This document shows positions 47,355 to 57,164 of a stretch of 64,000 nt of DNA, in pieces; position 1 is the stretch's first letter, and each line of letters opens with the position of its first letter. The notes below the pieces were generated by a model. It searched no databases. It worked only from the letters and a program-made list of their open reading frames with translations, and was not told the DNA's origin. This DNA comes from Pseudolactococcus plantarum (GTDB taxonomy: Bacteria > Bacillota > Bacilli > Lactobacillales > Streptococcaceae). The stretch spans positions 150,460 through 214,459 of the forward strand of contig NZ_JXJX01000001.1 of the NCBI RefSeq assembly GCF_002441715.1, written 5' to 3'. The translations under genes and the position numbers were made by a program.

Positions 47355-47702
47355 GTGATTTCTAAACCAGATAAAAATAAAACGCGTCAAAAACGCCATC
47401 GTCGCGTACGCGGTAAAATCTCTGGTACTGCAGAGCGCCCACGTTTGAATGTTTTTCGTTCTAATACAAACATCTATGCACAAGTAATTGATGACATAGC
47501 AGGTGTAACGCTCGCAAGTGCCTCATCGTTGAAAGAAAACGGTACTAAAACTGAGCAATCTAAAGCAGTTGGTGCAGCAGTAGCAAAAGCAGCAGTAGCT
47601 GCTGGTGTTACTGAGGTTATCTTCGACCGTGGTGGATACCTTTACCATGGACGTGTGCAAGCGCTCGCTGAGGCTGCACGTGAAAATGGACTTAAATTCT
47701 AA
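47355..47702 (+). CDS. rplR: 50S ribosomal protein L18
   Basis: 115 residues, GTG start after [26 protein letters not shown] and [20 protein letters not shown] are characteristic. Binds 5S rRNA with L5. Confidence 0.97.
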   Translation: MISKPDKNKTRQKRHRRVRGKISGTAERPRLNVFRSNTNIYAQVIDDIAGVTLASASSLKENGTKTEQSKAVGAAVAKAAVAAGVTEVIFDRGGYLYHGRVQALAEAARENGLKF

Positions 47703-47722
47703 GGAAAGGGGTAGACACTAAA

Positions 47723-48217
47723 ATGGCTAGAAACGAAGAAGTAAAAGAATTCGAAGAACGCGTAGTTGGTATCAACCGTGTTACTAAAGTTGTAAAAGGC
47801 GGACGTCGTTTGCGTTTTGCAGCACTTGTTGTAGTTGGTGATCGTAATGGTCGCGTAGGATTTGGTACTGGTAAAGCTCAAGAAGTACCAGAAGCAATCC
47901 GTAAAGCTATCGAATCAGCTAAGAAAAACTTGATTACAGTACCAATGGTTGGTACTACTGTACCACATGAAGTTCTTGGAGAATTTGGCGGCGGTAAGAT
48001 CTTGATCAAACCTGCTGTTGAAGGGGCTGGAGTCGCAGCTGGTGGTGCTGTACGTGCCGTCCTCGAACTTGCTGGTGTAGCTGATGTTACATCTAAATCA
48101 CTTGGTTCAAATACACCAATCAATGTTGTTCGCGCAACAGTAGATGGTTTGAAACAATTGAAACGTGCTGAAGAAGTTGCTGCATTACGTGGCATTTCTG
48201 TAGCAGACTTAGCGTAA
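47723..48217 (+). CDS. rpsE: 30S ribosomal protein S5
   Basis: 164 residues. [20 protein letters not shown] (double-stranded RNA-binding fold) and [20 protein letters not shown]. Involved in decoding accuracy and mRNA unwinding. AAAGG upstream. Confidence 0.97.
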   Translation: MARNEEVKEFEERVVGINRVTKVVKGGRRLRFAALVVVGDRNGRVGFGTGKAQEVPEAIRKAIESAKKNLITVPMVGTTVPHEVLGEFGGGKILIKPAVEGAGVAAGGAVRAVLELAGVADVTSKSLGSNTPINVVRATVDGLKQLKRAEEVAALRGISVADLA

Positions 48218-48227
48218 GGAGGATATC

Positions 48228-48407
48228 ATGGCTCAAATTAAAATTACTTTGACTAAGTCTCCAATTGGCCGCTTGCCTGCACAACGCGCAACAGTTAAAG
48301 CGCTTGGCCTTGGCAAATTGTCAAGCTCAGTCATTAAAGAAGAATCAGCTGCTATCAATGGCATGATTAACAAAATCGCTCATTTGGTAACTGTTGAAAA
48401 AGTTTAA
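48228..48407 (+). CDS. rpmD: 50S ribosomal protein L30
   Basis: 59 residues, below the size cut-off of most ORF scans. [20 protein letters not shown], then a GLGKLSS turn and [16 protein letters not shown] at the end. AAGGAGG lies 6 bases before the ATG, 10 bases after rpsE. Confidence 0.95.
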   Translation: MAQIKITLTKSPIGRLPAQRATVKALGLGKLSSSVIKEESAAINGMINKIAHLVTVEKV

Positions 48408-48459
48408 GCTTACTTAATCTTTTCAACGAGTTGGTTTACTAAATATAATACATAAGCGA

Positions 48460-48498
48460 GCCAGACACTTCCGCGTTTTCCCGCGAAAGTGTCTTGGC
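48460..48498 (+). other. Strong hairpin between rpmD and rplO
   Basis: GCCA plus GACACTT pair with AAGTGTC plus TGGC, capped by a CGCG/CGCG extension. Long, GC-richer than the surroundings and without a T-run, so a processing or stabilising element is more likely than a terminator. Confidence 0.55.
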
Positions 48499-48544
48499 GT
48501 TTAGTTAGGGATACCTTTTATGGTCCCATAATAGGAGAATATAA

Positions 48545-48994
48545 ATGAAATTAAATGAATTAAAAGCTGCTGAAGGTAGCCGTAAAGTTCGCAATCGTGT
48601 TGGTCGTGGTACTTCGTCTGGTAATGGTAAAACATCTGGTCGTGGTCAAAAAGGTCAAAAAGCTCGTTCAGGCGGCGGCGTTCGTTTAGGTTTTGAAGGT
48701 GGACAAACACCTTTATTCCGTCGTATGCCTAAACGTGGTTTCTTAAATGTTAACCGCAAAGACTACGCAATCGTAAACCTTGACACATTAAACCGTCTTG
48801 AAGATGGCGCTACTGTTTCTGCTGAAACTTTGGTTGCTGCTAAAATCATCAAAGATGTTAAATCTGGTGTTAAAGTTCTTGGTAACGGTGAACTTACAGT
48901 TAAAAACCTTAAAGTTGATGTAGCAAAAGTTTCTGCTTCTGCAAAAGCTGCTATTGAAGCTAACGGTGGTGCTGTTGTAACTCCTGAAGCATAA
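48545..48994 (+). CDS. rplO: 50S ribosomal protein L15
   Basis: 149 residues. [20 protein letters not shown] and the Gly-rich [20 protein letters not shown] region. A late assembly protein. AGGAG upstream. Precedes secY as in most bacteria. Confidence 0.97.
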   Translation: MKLNELKAAEGSRKVRNRVGRGTSSGNGKTSGRGQKGQKARSGGGVRLGFEGGQTPLFRRMPKRGFLNVNRKDYAIVNLDTLNRLEDGATVSAETLVAAKIIKDVKSGVKVLGNGELTVKNLKVDVAKVSASAKAAIEANGGAVVTPEA

Positions 48995-49005
48995 AAGTAG
49001 ATATC

Positions 49006-49034
49006 AGTCTGATTGGGAAACCTTCAGACTTTTA
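49006..49034 (+). other. Weak terminator or attenuator before secY
   Basis: AGTCTG at 49006-49011 and CAGACT at 49025-49030, followed by TTTTA. Could lower secY expression relative to the ribosomal genes. Confidence 0.4.
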
Positions 49035-49144
49035 CTGCTTTTCAATCTTCATTTTAATTTTGGTCTAATGAAGAGGCTAACAGACAACTTGTTTTCTAGT
49101 TATCATTACTTTAGGCTAAATAGATAATCTTATAAAGGAGTTCT

Positions 49145-50455
49145 ATGTTTTTTAAACTCTTAGTTCAGGCATTCAAGGTAAAAGAGGTTCGCGCCCGTAT
49201 CTTGTTTACCCTCGCTATGCTATTCGTTTTTCGACTTGGTGCGCATATTACAGTACCTGGGATTAACGTTAATAACTTAAATGCGTTGAGTGATTTACCG
49301 TTTCTATCGATGTTAAATATGGTATCTGGGAATGCGATGCAAAGTTTTTCTGTGTTTGCTATGGGTGTTTCACCATATATCACAGCATCAATCATTGTGC
49401 AGCTTTTACAAATGGATATCTTACCTAAATTTGTGGAGTGGAGCAAGCAAGGTGAGATTGGTCGACGTAAACTCAACCAAGTCACTCGCTACATTTCTCT
49501 TGTTTTAGCAATGCTACAATCTGTAGGTATCACTGCCGGTTTCCAAGCAATGAGTGCACAGAAAATTGTTGAAAATCCAACTTGGCAAACTTATTTATTC
49601 ATCGGTGCGATCTTAACAACGGGTTCAATGATTGTTGTGTGGCTTGGTGAACAAATTACAGAAAAAGGGTTTGGTCAAGGTGTATCAGTGATTATCTTTG
49701 CAGGTATTATTGCAGGTATTCCAAGTGCGATTAGTCAAGTCTATCAAGATAAGTTTGTAAATATTCGTCCTGATCAATTAACAGGGTCAATCATATTTGT
49801 AATCGTGCTCTTAGTAGCTATGGCAATCATCATTTTTGTCACAACTTTCATTCAGCAAGCAGAACGTAAAATACCCATTCAATATACAAAACTAGTGCAA
49901 GGTGCACCAACGAGTTCTTACTTACCTTTACGGGTCAATCCTGCTGGTGTTATACCAGTTATCTTTGCAAGTTCAATCTCGACTGCACCACAAACAATTT
50001 TACGACTTTTCCAACATTCAGGTAAGAATATTGGGTGGGTTACGACTTTGCAAAACAAACTAGACTATAATACTTGGACTGGTATGATATTTTATGCTGT
50101 GCTTATAGGTTTGTTCACATTTTTCTATGCATTCGTGCAAGTTAATCCGGAAAAAATGGCAGAAAACCTACAAAAACAAGGATCTTATATTCCTTCTGTT
50201 CGGCCTGGTAAAGGGACAGAAAAATACATTTCACGTTTATTAATTCGTTTATCAACAGTTGGTGCACTCTTTTTAGGTGCGATCTCTATTATCCCAATCG
50301 TTGCAACAAATCTATATGGTCTTCCTAAAATGGTAGCACTTGGTGGTACTAGTTTACTTATCTTGATCTCTACAGCGATTCAAGGAGCTAAGCAATTAGA
50401 AGGTTATATGCTCAAACGTAAATACAAAGGATTTATGGATGAACCAGTTCAGTAA
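49145..50455 (+). CDS. secY: Preprotein translocase subunit SecY
   Basis: 436 residues with ten membrane helices. ILFTLAMLFVFRLGAHITVP near the start, the plug region after it, and conserved QQAERKIPIQYTK and AGVIPVIFASS blocks. Forms the protein-conducting channel with SecE (gene at 36015). AAAGGAG upstream of the ATG. Confidence 0.97.
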   Translation: MFFKLLVQAFKVKEVRARILFTLAMLFVFRLGAHITVPGINVNNLNALSDLPFLSMLNMVSGNAMQSFSVFAMGVSPYITASIIVQLLQMDILPKFVEWSKQGEIGRRKLNQVTRYISLVLAMLQSVGITAGFQAMSAQKIVENPTWQTYLFIGAILTTGSMIVVWLGEQITEKGFGQGVSVIIFAGIIAGIPSAISQVYQDKFVNIRPDQLTGSIIFVIVLLVAMAIIIFVTTFIQQAERKIPIQYTKLVQGAPTSSYLPLRVNPAGVIPVIFASSISTAPQTILRLFQHSGKNIGWVTTLQNKLDYNTWTGMIFYAVLIGLFTFFYAFVQVNPEKMAENLQKQGSYIPSVRPGKGTEKYISRLLIRLSTVGALFLGAISIIPIVATNLYGLPKMVALGGTSLLILISTAIQGAKQLEGYMLKRKYKGFMDEPVQ

Positions 50456-50489
50456 TTACTGACTGTTTGATCTATTGATTACTTTGAAA

Positions 50490-50521
50490 TAATACATGTC
50501 AATTTGACATGTATTTTTTTG
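50490..50521 (+). terminator. Terminator after secY
   Basis: AATACATGTCA and TGACATGTATT form an 11-bp stem, then TTTTTTT. Separates secY from adk, so the spc operon ends here. Confidence 0.87.
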
Positions 50522-50570
50522 ATATGTTTAGCAAATGCGTCAGTATATTTAGATTTATGCAGACTTAACA

Positions 50571-51283
<713 letters not shown>

Positions 51284-51326
51284 TCGAAAATTTATCATAT
51301 CTATTTAATATATTTATGGAATTAAC

Positions 51327-51372
51327 TTGTAAAAGTCGGGCTGGTATGATATAATATTCTAGTCCGACTTTT
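51327..51372 (+). promoter_or_regulatory. infA promoter enclosed in a hairpin
   Basis: TTGTAA (51327-51332), a 17-base spacer and TATAAT (51350-51355) with TG upstream. The -10 lies in the 18-base loop of a stem made by AAAAGTCGGGCT (51331-51342) and AGTCCGACTTTT (51361-51372). Read from upstream, the same stem with its TTTT end would be a terminator for adk transcripts. Confidence 0.68.
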
Positions 51373-51418
51373 AGATATTTATCAAAAATGGACAAATTTA
51401 AAGAGGAGGTAAGTTGAC

Positions 51419-51637
51419 GTGGCAAAAGATGACGTAATCGAAATTGAAGGCAAAGTGATTGACACTATGCCTAATGCGATGTTCACAGTTGAGCTTGAAA
51501 ATGGACACAAAATATTGGCGACTATTTCAGGTAAAATGCGAAAGAATTATATCCGTATCTTGACTGGTGACCGTGTTACTGTTGAGATGTCGCCTTATGA
51601 TTTGACTCGTGGACGTATTACATACCGCTTTAAGTAG
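51419..51637 (+). CDS. infA: Translation initiation factor IF-1
   Basis: 72 residues, GTG start after [29 protein letters not shown] and [20 protein letters not shown], an S1-type OB fold. Binds the 30S A site during initiation. First gene of the alpha transcription unit. Confidence 0.97.
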   Translation: MAKDDVIEIEGKVIDTMPNAMFTVELENGHKILATISGKMRKNYIRILTGDRVTVEMSPYDLTRGRITYRFK

Positions 51638-51666
51638 TCCAAACATTTTTATAGGAGGTACATACA

Positions 51667-51783
51667 ATGAAAGTAAGACCATCGGTAAAACCAATGTGCG
51701 AATACTGTAAAGTAATTCGTCGTAATGGTCGTGTTATGGTAATTTGTCCTGCCAATCCAAAACACAAACAACGTCAGGGATAG
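51667..51783 (+). CDS. rpmJ: 50S ribosomal protein L36
   Basis: 38 residues, too short for usual ORF scans. [19 protein letters not shown] and [14 protein letters not shown]; the C-C-C-H zinc-ribbon residues are intact. AGGAGG lies 8 bases upstream of the ATG. Located between infA and rpsM as in other Firmicutes. Confidence 0.96.
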   Translation: MKVRPSVKPMCEYCKVIRRNGRVMVICPANPKHKQRQG

Positions 51784-51799
51784 AAAGGAAACATAAAGA

Positions 51800-52165
51800 A
51801 TGGCTCGTATTGCTGGAGTTGATATTCCAAACGATAAACAAGTAGTAATTTCACTAACTTACGTTTACGGAATCGGTCTCAAAACTGCACAAAATATTCT
51901 TGCTGCCGCTGGGGTTGCTGAAGATATCCGTGTTAAAGACCTTACAACTGATCAAGAAGATGCTATCCGTCGTGAAGTTGATGGACTTAAAGTCGAAGGT
52001 GACCTTCGTCGTGAAGTAAACTTAAACATCAAACGTCTCATGGAAATCGGAAGCTATCGTGGTGTACGTCACCGTCGCGGATTGCCTACTCGTGGTCAAA
52101 ACACGAAGAACAACGCACGCACACGTAAAGGACCTGCTAAATCTATCGCAGGTAAGAAAAAATAA
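51800..52165 (+). CDS. rpsM: 30S ribosomal protein S13
   Basis: 121 residues. [20 protein letters not shown] start and [20 protein letters not shown] near the end. Contacts the P-site tRNA and forms inter-subunit bridges. AAAGGA upstream. Confidence 0.97.
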   Translation: MARIAGVDIPNDKQVVISLTYVYGIGLKTAQNILAAAGVAEDIRVKDLTTDQEDAIRREVDGLKVEGDLRREVNLNIKRLMEIGSYRGVRHRRGLPTRGQNTKNNARTRKGPAKSIAGKKK

Positions 52166-52180
52166 GAAAGGAGATTAACA

Positions 52181-52564
52181 TTGGCTAAACCTACTCGTAA
52201 ACGTCGTGTCAAGAAAAATATTGAATCAGGTGTTGTTCATATTCACGCAACTTTCAATAACACAATCGTAATGATCACAGACGTTCATGGTAACGCGCTT
52301 GCTTGGTCATCAGCTGGTGCCCTTGGGTTCAAAGGGTCTAAAAAATCGACTCCTTTCGCTGCTCAAATGGCATCTGAAGCTGCTGCTAAGTCTGCTCAAG
52401 AACATGGTTTGAAAACTGTTGCTGTTACTGTAAAAGGTCCTGGACCAGGTCGTGAATCTGCGATTCGTGCACTTGCAGCTGCAGGATTGAATGTTACTGC
52501 AATCAGTGATGTAACACCTGTACCACATAACGGTGCTCGTCCTCCAAAACGTCGTCGTGTATAA
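52181..52564 (+). CDS. rpsK: 30S ribosomal protein S11
   Basis: 127 residues, TTG start after [27 protein letters not shown] and [13 protein letters not shown] at the end. Forms the mRNA exit channel with S7. Confidence 0.97.
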   Translation: MAKPTRKRRVKKNIESGVVHIHATFNNTIVMITDVHGNALAWSSAGALGFKGSKKSTPFAAQMASEAAAKSAQEHGLKTVAVTVKGPGPGRESAIRALAAAGLNVTAISDVTPVPHNGARPPKRRRV

Positions 52565-52617
52565 TTTCTAGAGTGCTTGTTGCTACTCTAAACACTTTGC
52601 ACTGAAAGGATATACGC

Positions 52618-53553
52618 ATGATTGAGTTTGAAAAACCAAAAATTACAAAATTTGATGAAGAAAATGTTTATGGCAAGTTTGTTGTAGAACCGCTTGAACG
52701 TGGCTATGGTACAACACTTGGGAATTCTTTACGTCGTATTCTTCTATCGTCACTACCTGGTGCTGCTGTTACGAGTATCCAAATTGATGGTGTACTCCAT
52801 GAGTTCACAACAATTCCAGGCGTACATGAAGATGTGATACAAGTAATCCTTGCTATTAAAGGACTCGCAATCAAATCATATGTTGAAACAGAGAAAATTA
52901 TTGAACTTGATGTAACAGGACCTGCAGTAGTTACCGCAGGAGATATCCTTACTGATAGCGATATTGAGATTGTTAATAAAGACCATTACCTCTTCACACT
53001 TGCGGAAGGACACTCAGTGAACGCTCGCATGACAGTGAATTCAGGACGTGGTTATGTGCTTGCTGAAGATAATAAACAATCTGATGCACCAATCGGCACA
53101 ATCGCTGTAGATTCATCTTATACACCTGTTAACAAGGTGAATTATCAAGTTGAACCAGCTCGTGTTGGTGAAAAAGATAACTTTGACAAATTGTCTCTAG
53201 AAATCTTTACTAACGGCACAATATCTGCAGAAGATGCTTTGTCTCTTTCTGCAAAAATCTTGACTGATCACCTAAGTCTTTTTGTTAACTTATCTGAAGT
53301 AGCGCAAGTTGCTGACACATTAGTTGATAAAGATGAAGTGAAACCAGAGCGTGCTTTGGATAAAGTCATTGAAGAGCTAGATCTTTCTGTTCGTTCTTAT
53401 AACTGCTTGAAACGTGCTGGTATTAATACTGTTGCTGATCTTGCTGATATGAGTGAACCAGAGATGCTCAAAGTTAAAAACTTAGGTCGTAAATCATTGG
53501 TTGAAGTTAAAGATAAACTTGACAGCCTTGGCTTATCACTTAAAAAAGACTAA
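52618..53553 (+). CDS. rpoA: RNA polymerase alpha subunit
   Basis: 311 residues. Dimerising N-terminal domain ([20 protein letters not shown]) and C-terminal domain with helix-hairpin-helix ([20 protein letters not shown], near 267-287), which contacts UP elements and activators. AAAGG precedes the ATG. Confidence 0.97.
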   Translation: MIEFEKPKITKFDEENVYGKFVVEPLERGYGTTLGNSLRRILLSSLPGAAVTSIQIDGVLHEFTTIPGVHEDVIQVILAIKGLAIKSYVETEKIIELDVTGPAVVTAGDILTDSDIEIVNKDHYLFTLAEGHSVNARMTVNSGRGYVLAEDNKQSDAPIGTIAVDSSYTPVNKVNYQVEPARVGEKDNFDKLSLEIFTNGTISAEDALSLSAKILTDHLSLFVNLSEVAQVADTLVDKDEVKPERALDKVIEELDLSVRSYNCLKRAGINTVADLADMSEPEMLKVKNLGRKSLVEVKDKLDSLGLSLKKD

Positions 53554-53576
53554 TTAAAATCTAATAGGAGGAAATC

Positions 53577-53957
53577 ATGGGTTACCGTAAACTTGGACGT
53601 ACATCTGATCAACGTAAAGCGATGCTTCGCGATTTAACGACTGATTTGATTATCAATGAGCACATCGTAACAACTGAAGCGCGCGCTAAAGAAGTTCGTA
53701 AAACAGTTGAAAAAATGATCACGCTCGGAAAACGTGGCGATCTTCATGCACGTCGTCAAGCAGCTGCTTATGTACGTAATGAAATCGCTGAAAAAGATTT
53801 CAATGAAGAAACTGAAACTTTCCCAACTGCACTTCAAAAATTATTTGGCGATATCGCTAAACGTTATGAAGGTCGTAATGGTGGATATACACGTATTTTG
53901 AAAACTGAACCACGTCGTGGCGATGCTGCAGCGATGGCAATTATTGAACTTGTTTAA
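53577..53957 (+). CDS. rplQ: 50S ribosomal protein L17
   Basis: 126 residues. [20 protein letters not shown] and [20 protein letters not shown]. Located near the tunnel exit. AGGAGG upstream. Its 3' untranslated region holds a folded RNA. Confidence 0.97.
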   Translation: MGYRKLGRTSDQRKAMLRDLTTDLIINEHIVTTEARAKEVRKTVEKMITLGKRGDLHARRQAAAYVRNEIAEKDFNEETETFPTALQKLFGDIAKRYEGRNGGYTRILKTEPRRGDAAAMAIIELV

Positions 53958-53981
53958 TAATTAATTCAGTCATAATAATAA

Positions 53982-54119
53982 AGCAGTAAGGGGCATAGGT
54001 CATAAAACTTTAGAGCATTACGTTCATAAAACGTCTATGACTTATGACCCGATAGTCTTCATCAATTTTTGTGGAGTGTTATGATGGTGGTGCTTGCACT
54101 TAGTCTAGCTCTTACTGTC
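53982..54119 (+). ncRNA. L17 downstream element candidate (structured 3' UTR RNA)
   Basis: GCAGTAAG (53983-53990) pairs over a long distance with CTTACTG (54111-54117) and closes a domain that contains GGTCATAA/TTATGACC (53998-54005 with 54042-54049), a CATCA/TGATG stem and a GTGC-TT-GCAC turn. A conserved RNA known as the L17 downstream element has been described immediately after rplQ in lactic acid bacteria and Listeria; position and multi-stem form agree. Its function is unknown. Identity was not tested by a covariance model. Confidence 0.62.
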
Positions 54120-54134
54120 TAGTATCAAAACTAG

Positions 54135-54168
54135 GCCGCTTGTCCAAAGGACAAGTGGTTTTTATTTT
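54135..54168 (+). terminator. Terminator of the alpha operon / L17 element
   Basis: CCGCTTGTCC and GGACAAGTGG form a 10-bp stem around AAA, followed by TTTTTATTTT. Confidence 0.92.
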
Positions 54169-54306
54169 GTTCAAAATTTAAATTGTGAATATAATCAATC
54201 AGTCATCCTCTCTTGATTAATATGCTACAGTTTGCGGTTTTAAAAGTGATACTACAGTAAAAATTGTTCGTGATAAGATATTTAAAATATGAAATAGATG
54301 ATAATA

Positions 54307-54364
54307 TGATAAAATAATAGTACGAAATGAATAGTAGATAGACTATTGTTCATTTTTTATTTTA
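54307..54364 (+). promoter_or_regulatory. Promoter with immediate terminator-like hairpin before the ligase gene
   Basis: TGATAAAAT (54307-54315) is an extended -10. A few bases downstream AATGAA-TAGT pairs with ACTA-TTG-TTCATT (one bulge), followed by TTTTTATTTT. A transcript from this promoter would meet the hairpin almost at once, so attenuation is possible. The rest of 54169-54456 is AT-rich with nothing else recognised. Confidence 0.4.
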
Positions 54365-54456
54365 AGTGATGATATAACTGGTTGCTTAACTGCGTCTAAT
54401 AAGATGTGATGTAAAAAAGTTAGTAGTTGAAAATGAGAAGGCGGAGGATCAGGCAG

Positions 54457-55824
54457 GTGGAATTATCACGAGAGTTATTACGTGAACGGTATTTTTCAAA
54501 ATTGAAAGCAACAGATGAGCTTTTTGTTGGGATTGAGTTAGAGTTCCCTATTGTTAATTTATCAGCAAAGGCAGTCGTTTTTTCTGTTGTATTTGAGTTG
54601 TTTGCTCATATCGTTGACCAATTACCATTTTCTATTGAAAAAACAGATGCTTTTGAGCGTCCTATACAACTGGTATCAGATGAAAATGAAGATCGAATTC
54701 TTTTTGAAGTTGGGTATAATACACTAGAGTTCGCTTTTGATAAAGCAAAAACAATTCAAGAAGTTGACGATAAATTTAAACAGTATCTATCAGTTATTCA
54801 ACCGTTCTTGAAAAACCACAACCATTTATTAACAGGGTTTGGTGTTAATCCATTTTGGCATAAGAATGATAACAGACCAGTCGCTAGTCAACGTTATGAG
54901 ATGTTGATGGCTTATCTGAAGTTGGGAAGAGATACAGGTGTGATCCAAGAAGAGCGTTATCAGTTTGGCGCTTTTATTCAAGGTAGCCAAGTGCAGTTAG
55001 ATGTGACACCTGATACACTCATGCCAACCCTTAATGATTTTAATGCGATAGAGCCTGCTAAAGCATGGCTATTTGCCAATTCTTACCTTTGGCATACGCA
55101 TTTGGAAACCTTGATATCACGTGATATCTTTTGGGAAGAATCGATGCATGGTGTTTTTGATGAAAATGTAGGGGTATTTACTGAATATTTTGAAGATCAA
55201 GAACAGTTTCTGGATTACTTAGAGAAAACAGCATTGTTTTCTAGTACAAGTGATGATGATATACACTATTTTAATCCGATTCAGGCTGATGACTATTTTA
55301 ATCATGATGAAATTTCAGGATTTAATTTATCAGGTGAAAGCAATATTTTAACACCTAGTCCCTATGATTTTAACGAACACAGAAGTTATCAGTATCAAAG
55401 TTTAACTACGAGAGGAACAGTAGAATTCCGTAGTAGCTGTGCACAACCAATCGCTGATACCTTTACTGTTGCAGCTTTTCATCTTGGTTTAATGGTCGAA
55501 CTACCAGCGTTTACTGAACTTGTCAAAAGTCATCCATTTTATGAGGATTATGGTCGTGATTATAAGCAACTACGCCGGCGTTTTGCTGCGCAACACTTAT
55601 CAGATGACGAAGTCAATGATGTTGCGATGTTCGCTAAAGATTTATTAGATTTAGCTACATCAGGACTAAAAAAACGTGGATTTGGTGAGGCAGTGTACTT
55701 ATCAGCACTTTATCAGCGTATCGCCTTAAAACAAAATCCAGCCCTTGTCGGTTTGAAGTTATTTGAAAGTGGTAAAACGTTATCAGAAATATCGGAGATT
55801 TTTGCAAATGAAAAGGACTTTTAA
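54457..55824 (+). CDS. Glutamate-cysteine ligase-like protein (GCS2 type)
   Basis: About 455 residues from a GTG at 54457 with GGAGG 9 bases upstream; the frame from 54427 is rejected. FVGIELEFPIVNLS near residue 25 resembles the metal- and glutamate-binding start of GCS2 enzymes; FEVGYNTLEFAF, FGAFIQGSQVQLDVTPD and TRGTVEFRSSCAQP follow in the family order. Expected to join Glu and Cys using ATP. This is not the GshA type fused in the bifunctional GshF of streptococci. It overlaps the next gene by 17 bases. Substrate is inferred. Confidence 0.75.
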   Translation: MELSRELLRERYFSKLKATDELFVGIELEFPIVNLSAKAVVFSVVFELFAHIVDQLPFSIEKTDAFERPIQLVSDENEDRILFEVGYNTLEFAFDKAKTIQEVDDKFKQYLSVIQPFLKNHNHLLTGFGVNPFWHKNDNRPVASQRYEMLMAYLKLGRDTGVIQEERYQFGAFIQGSQVQLDVTPDTLMPTLNDFNAIEPAKAWLFANSYLWHTHLETLISRDIFWEESMHGVFDENVGVFTEYFEDQEQFLDYLEKTALFSSTSDDDIHYFNPIQADDYFNHDEISGFNLSGESNILTPSPYDFNEHRSYQYQSLTTRGTVEFRSSCAQPIADTFTVAAFHLGLMVELPAFTELVKSHPFYEDYGRDYKQLRRRFAAQHLSDDEVNDVAMFAKDLLDLATSGLKKRGFGEAVYLSALYQRIALKQNPALVGLKLFESGKTLSEISEIFANEKDF

Positions 55825-56968
55825 AGTATCAACACAATTACCAGATAATGCTTACTGGTGTTTTGATGAGGAAAGTGTTACAGTAACCTACCAATCAGAG
55901 AGAGAATTGACGGCAATATTGGCAGTTTTATCGCGCCTTGATGTACAAAGTGACGCTATTGTTGCACCAAGCAATGACTTCCAATTACCTGGATATGAAA
56001 CACTTGAATTATCAACGCAAAATATGATCGCAGATGCGATTAAATATGGTATCAATTATCAAGTGTTAGATGAAAATGAACAAATCATCAAATTGACTTA
56101 TGGCACACACGTAGAGTACATCAAAGAAGGTAATATCACTCGGTTAGATAGTGCATTATCCCATGCACTTATGGAAAATAAGATTGTTACTAAAGAAATT
56201 TTGAGATCAGCTGATATTAAAGTACCGTTTGGCTATGAATTTTATCGGATTGAGGATGCAATTGCTTATTTTGACCAGTTACCATCAGCATTTGTTGTGA
56301 AGCCAAAATCAACTAATTACGGTATTGGCATCACAATTTTTAAACAAACTGCTACACAAGCAGATTATGAGCAAGCTGTTCACATTGCGTTTGAAAATGA
56401 TGATGCAATTATTGTAGAAACTTATGCACATGGGACAGAATACCGTTTTTATGTACAAGATAATGCAGTGTTAGCTGTTCTAGAACGATTTCCCGCTAAT
56501 GTGATTGGCGATGGTATCCATAATATTGCACAACTCGTTGAAACTAAAAACTCAGATATAAGACGTGGTGAACACCATCGGACACCACTTGAAAAAATTA
56601 TCATAGGGGAAGTGGAGAGATTAACACTTAGTTTACAAGGTGTTGATGAATTATCGATACCAAAGCAAGGCCAACGTATTTTATTACGAGAAAATTCAAA
56701 TATATCAACTGGTGGAGATTCAATTGATCGAACTGATCAAGTTTCTTCACACTTTAAAGATATTGCTGTTCGTGTAGCCAAGGCATTAGACGTTACAATC
56801 ACAGGTGTAGATATCATTATTGAGGACTTCACGACAGAGAGTGATTATTTTGTCATCGAAGCGAATCAAAACCCGATGATGCAGATGCATCTTTTTCCAG
56901 CTGTGGGACAATCTCGTCGCGTGACAGAAAGTTTAATTACGCTTTTGTTTCCTGAAAGTTTAGCATAG
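55808..56968 (+). CDS. ATP-grasp ligase similar to the GshF C-terminal (glutathione synthetase) domain
   Basis: 386 residues from the ATG at 55808 (CGGAG upstream, within the ligase gene). YETLELSTQNMIADAIKYGI, FVVKPKSTNYGIGITIFKQ, TEYRFYVQDNAVLAVLER, NSNISTGGDSIDRTDQV and VIEANQNPMMQMHLFP follow the glutathione synthetase half of fused GshF closely. A 70-residue N-terminal part is of unknown kin. It should add Gly or another amino acid to gamma-Glu-Cys. A free-standing copy coupled to a non-GshF ligase is unusual. Confidence 0.8.
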   Translation: MKRTFKVSTQLPDNAYWCFDEESVTVTYQSERELTAILAVLSRLDVQSDAIVAPSNDFQLPGYETLELSTQNMIADAIKYGINYQVLDENEQIIKLTYGTHVEYIKEGNITRLDSALSHALMENKIVTKEILRSADIKVPFGYEFYRIEDAIAYFDQLPSAFVVKPKSTNYGIGITIFKQTATQADYEQAVHIAFENDDAIIVETYAHGTEYRFYVQDNAVLAVLERFPANVIGDGIHNIAQLVETKNSDIRRGEHHRTPLEKIIIGEVERLTLSLQGVDELSIPKQGQRILLRENSNISTGGDSIDRTDQVSSHFKDIAVRVAKALDVTITGVDIIIEDFTTESDYFVIEANQNPMMQMHLFPAVGQSRRVTESLITLLFPESLA

Positions 56969-56970
56969 TA

Positions 56971-57007
56971 TTAAAAATGGGGATACGTGTTCGTATTCCT
57001 ATTTTTT
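56971..57007 (+). terminator. Terminator of the thiol-ligase pair
   Basis: AAAAATGGGGATACG pairs with CGTATTCCTATTTTTT around TGTT (two non-Watson-Crick positions). Confidence 0.82.
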
Positions 57008-57016
57008 AGTTGACGA

Positions 57017-57061
57017 AATTTTCTGATAATTCCTTGACGAAAGATTTTAAAGTGTTAAAAT
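57017..57061 (+). promoter_or_regulatory. ilvD promoter with CodY box
   Basis: AATTTTCTGATAATT at 57017-57031 matches the CodY consensus AATTTTCWGAAAATT with one mismatch. It ends two bases before TTGACG (57034-57039), which is 16 bases from TAAAAT (57056-57061, TG upstream). Branched-chain amino acids and GTP should repress through CodY. Confidence 0.78.
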
Positions 57062-57164
57062 AGGGGTAATAGATTTGCTTGAGACACTAGTTGTTTAGAA
57101 AAAATATCCTGTATTTTTCAAGCATGTTTAAAATAAATTGTATTTCGTGATAAGAAAGGTTTTT

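Noticed and set aside
56969..57164. T-box or BCAA leader attenuator before ilvD
   Set aside because: No T-box sequence, no leader peptide rich in Ile, Leu or Val; a CodY-like site and a plain promoter explain the region.
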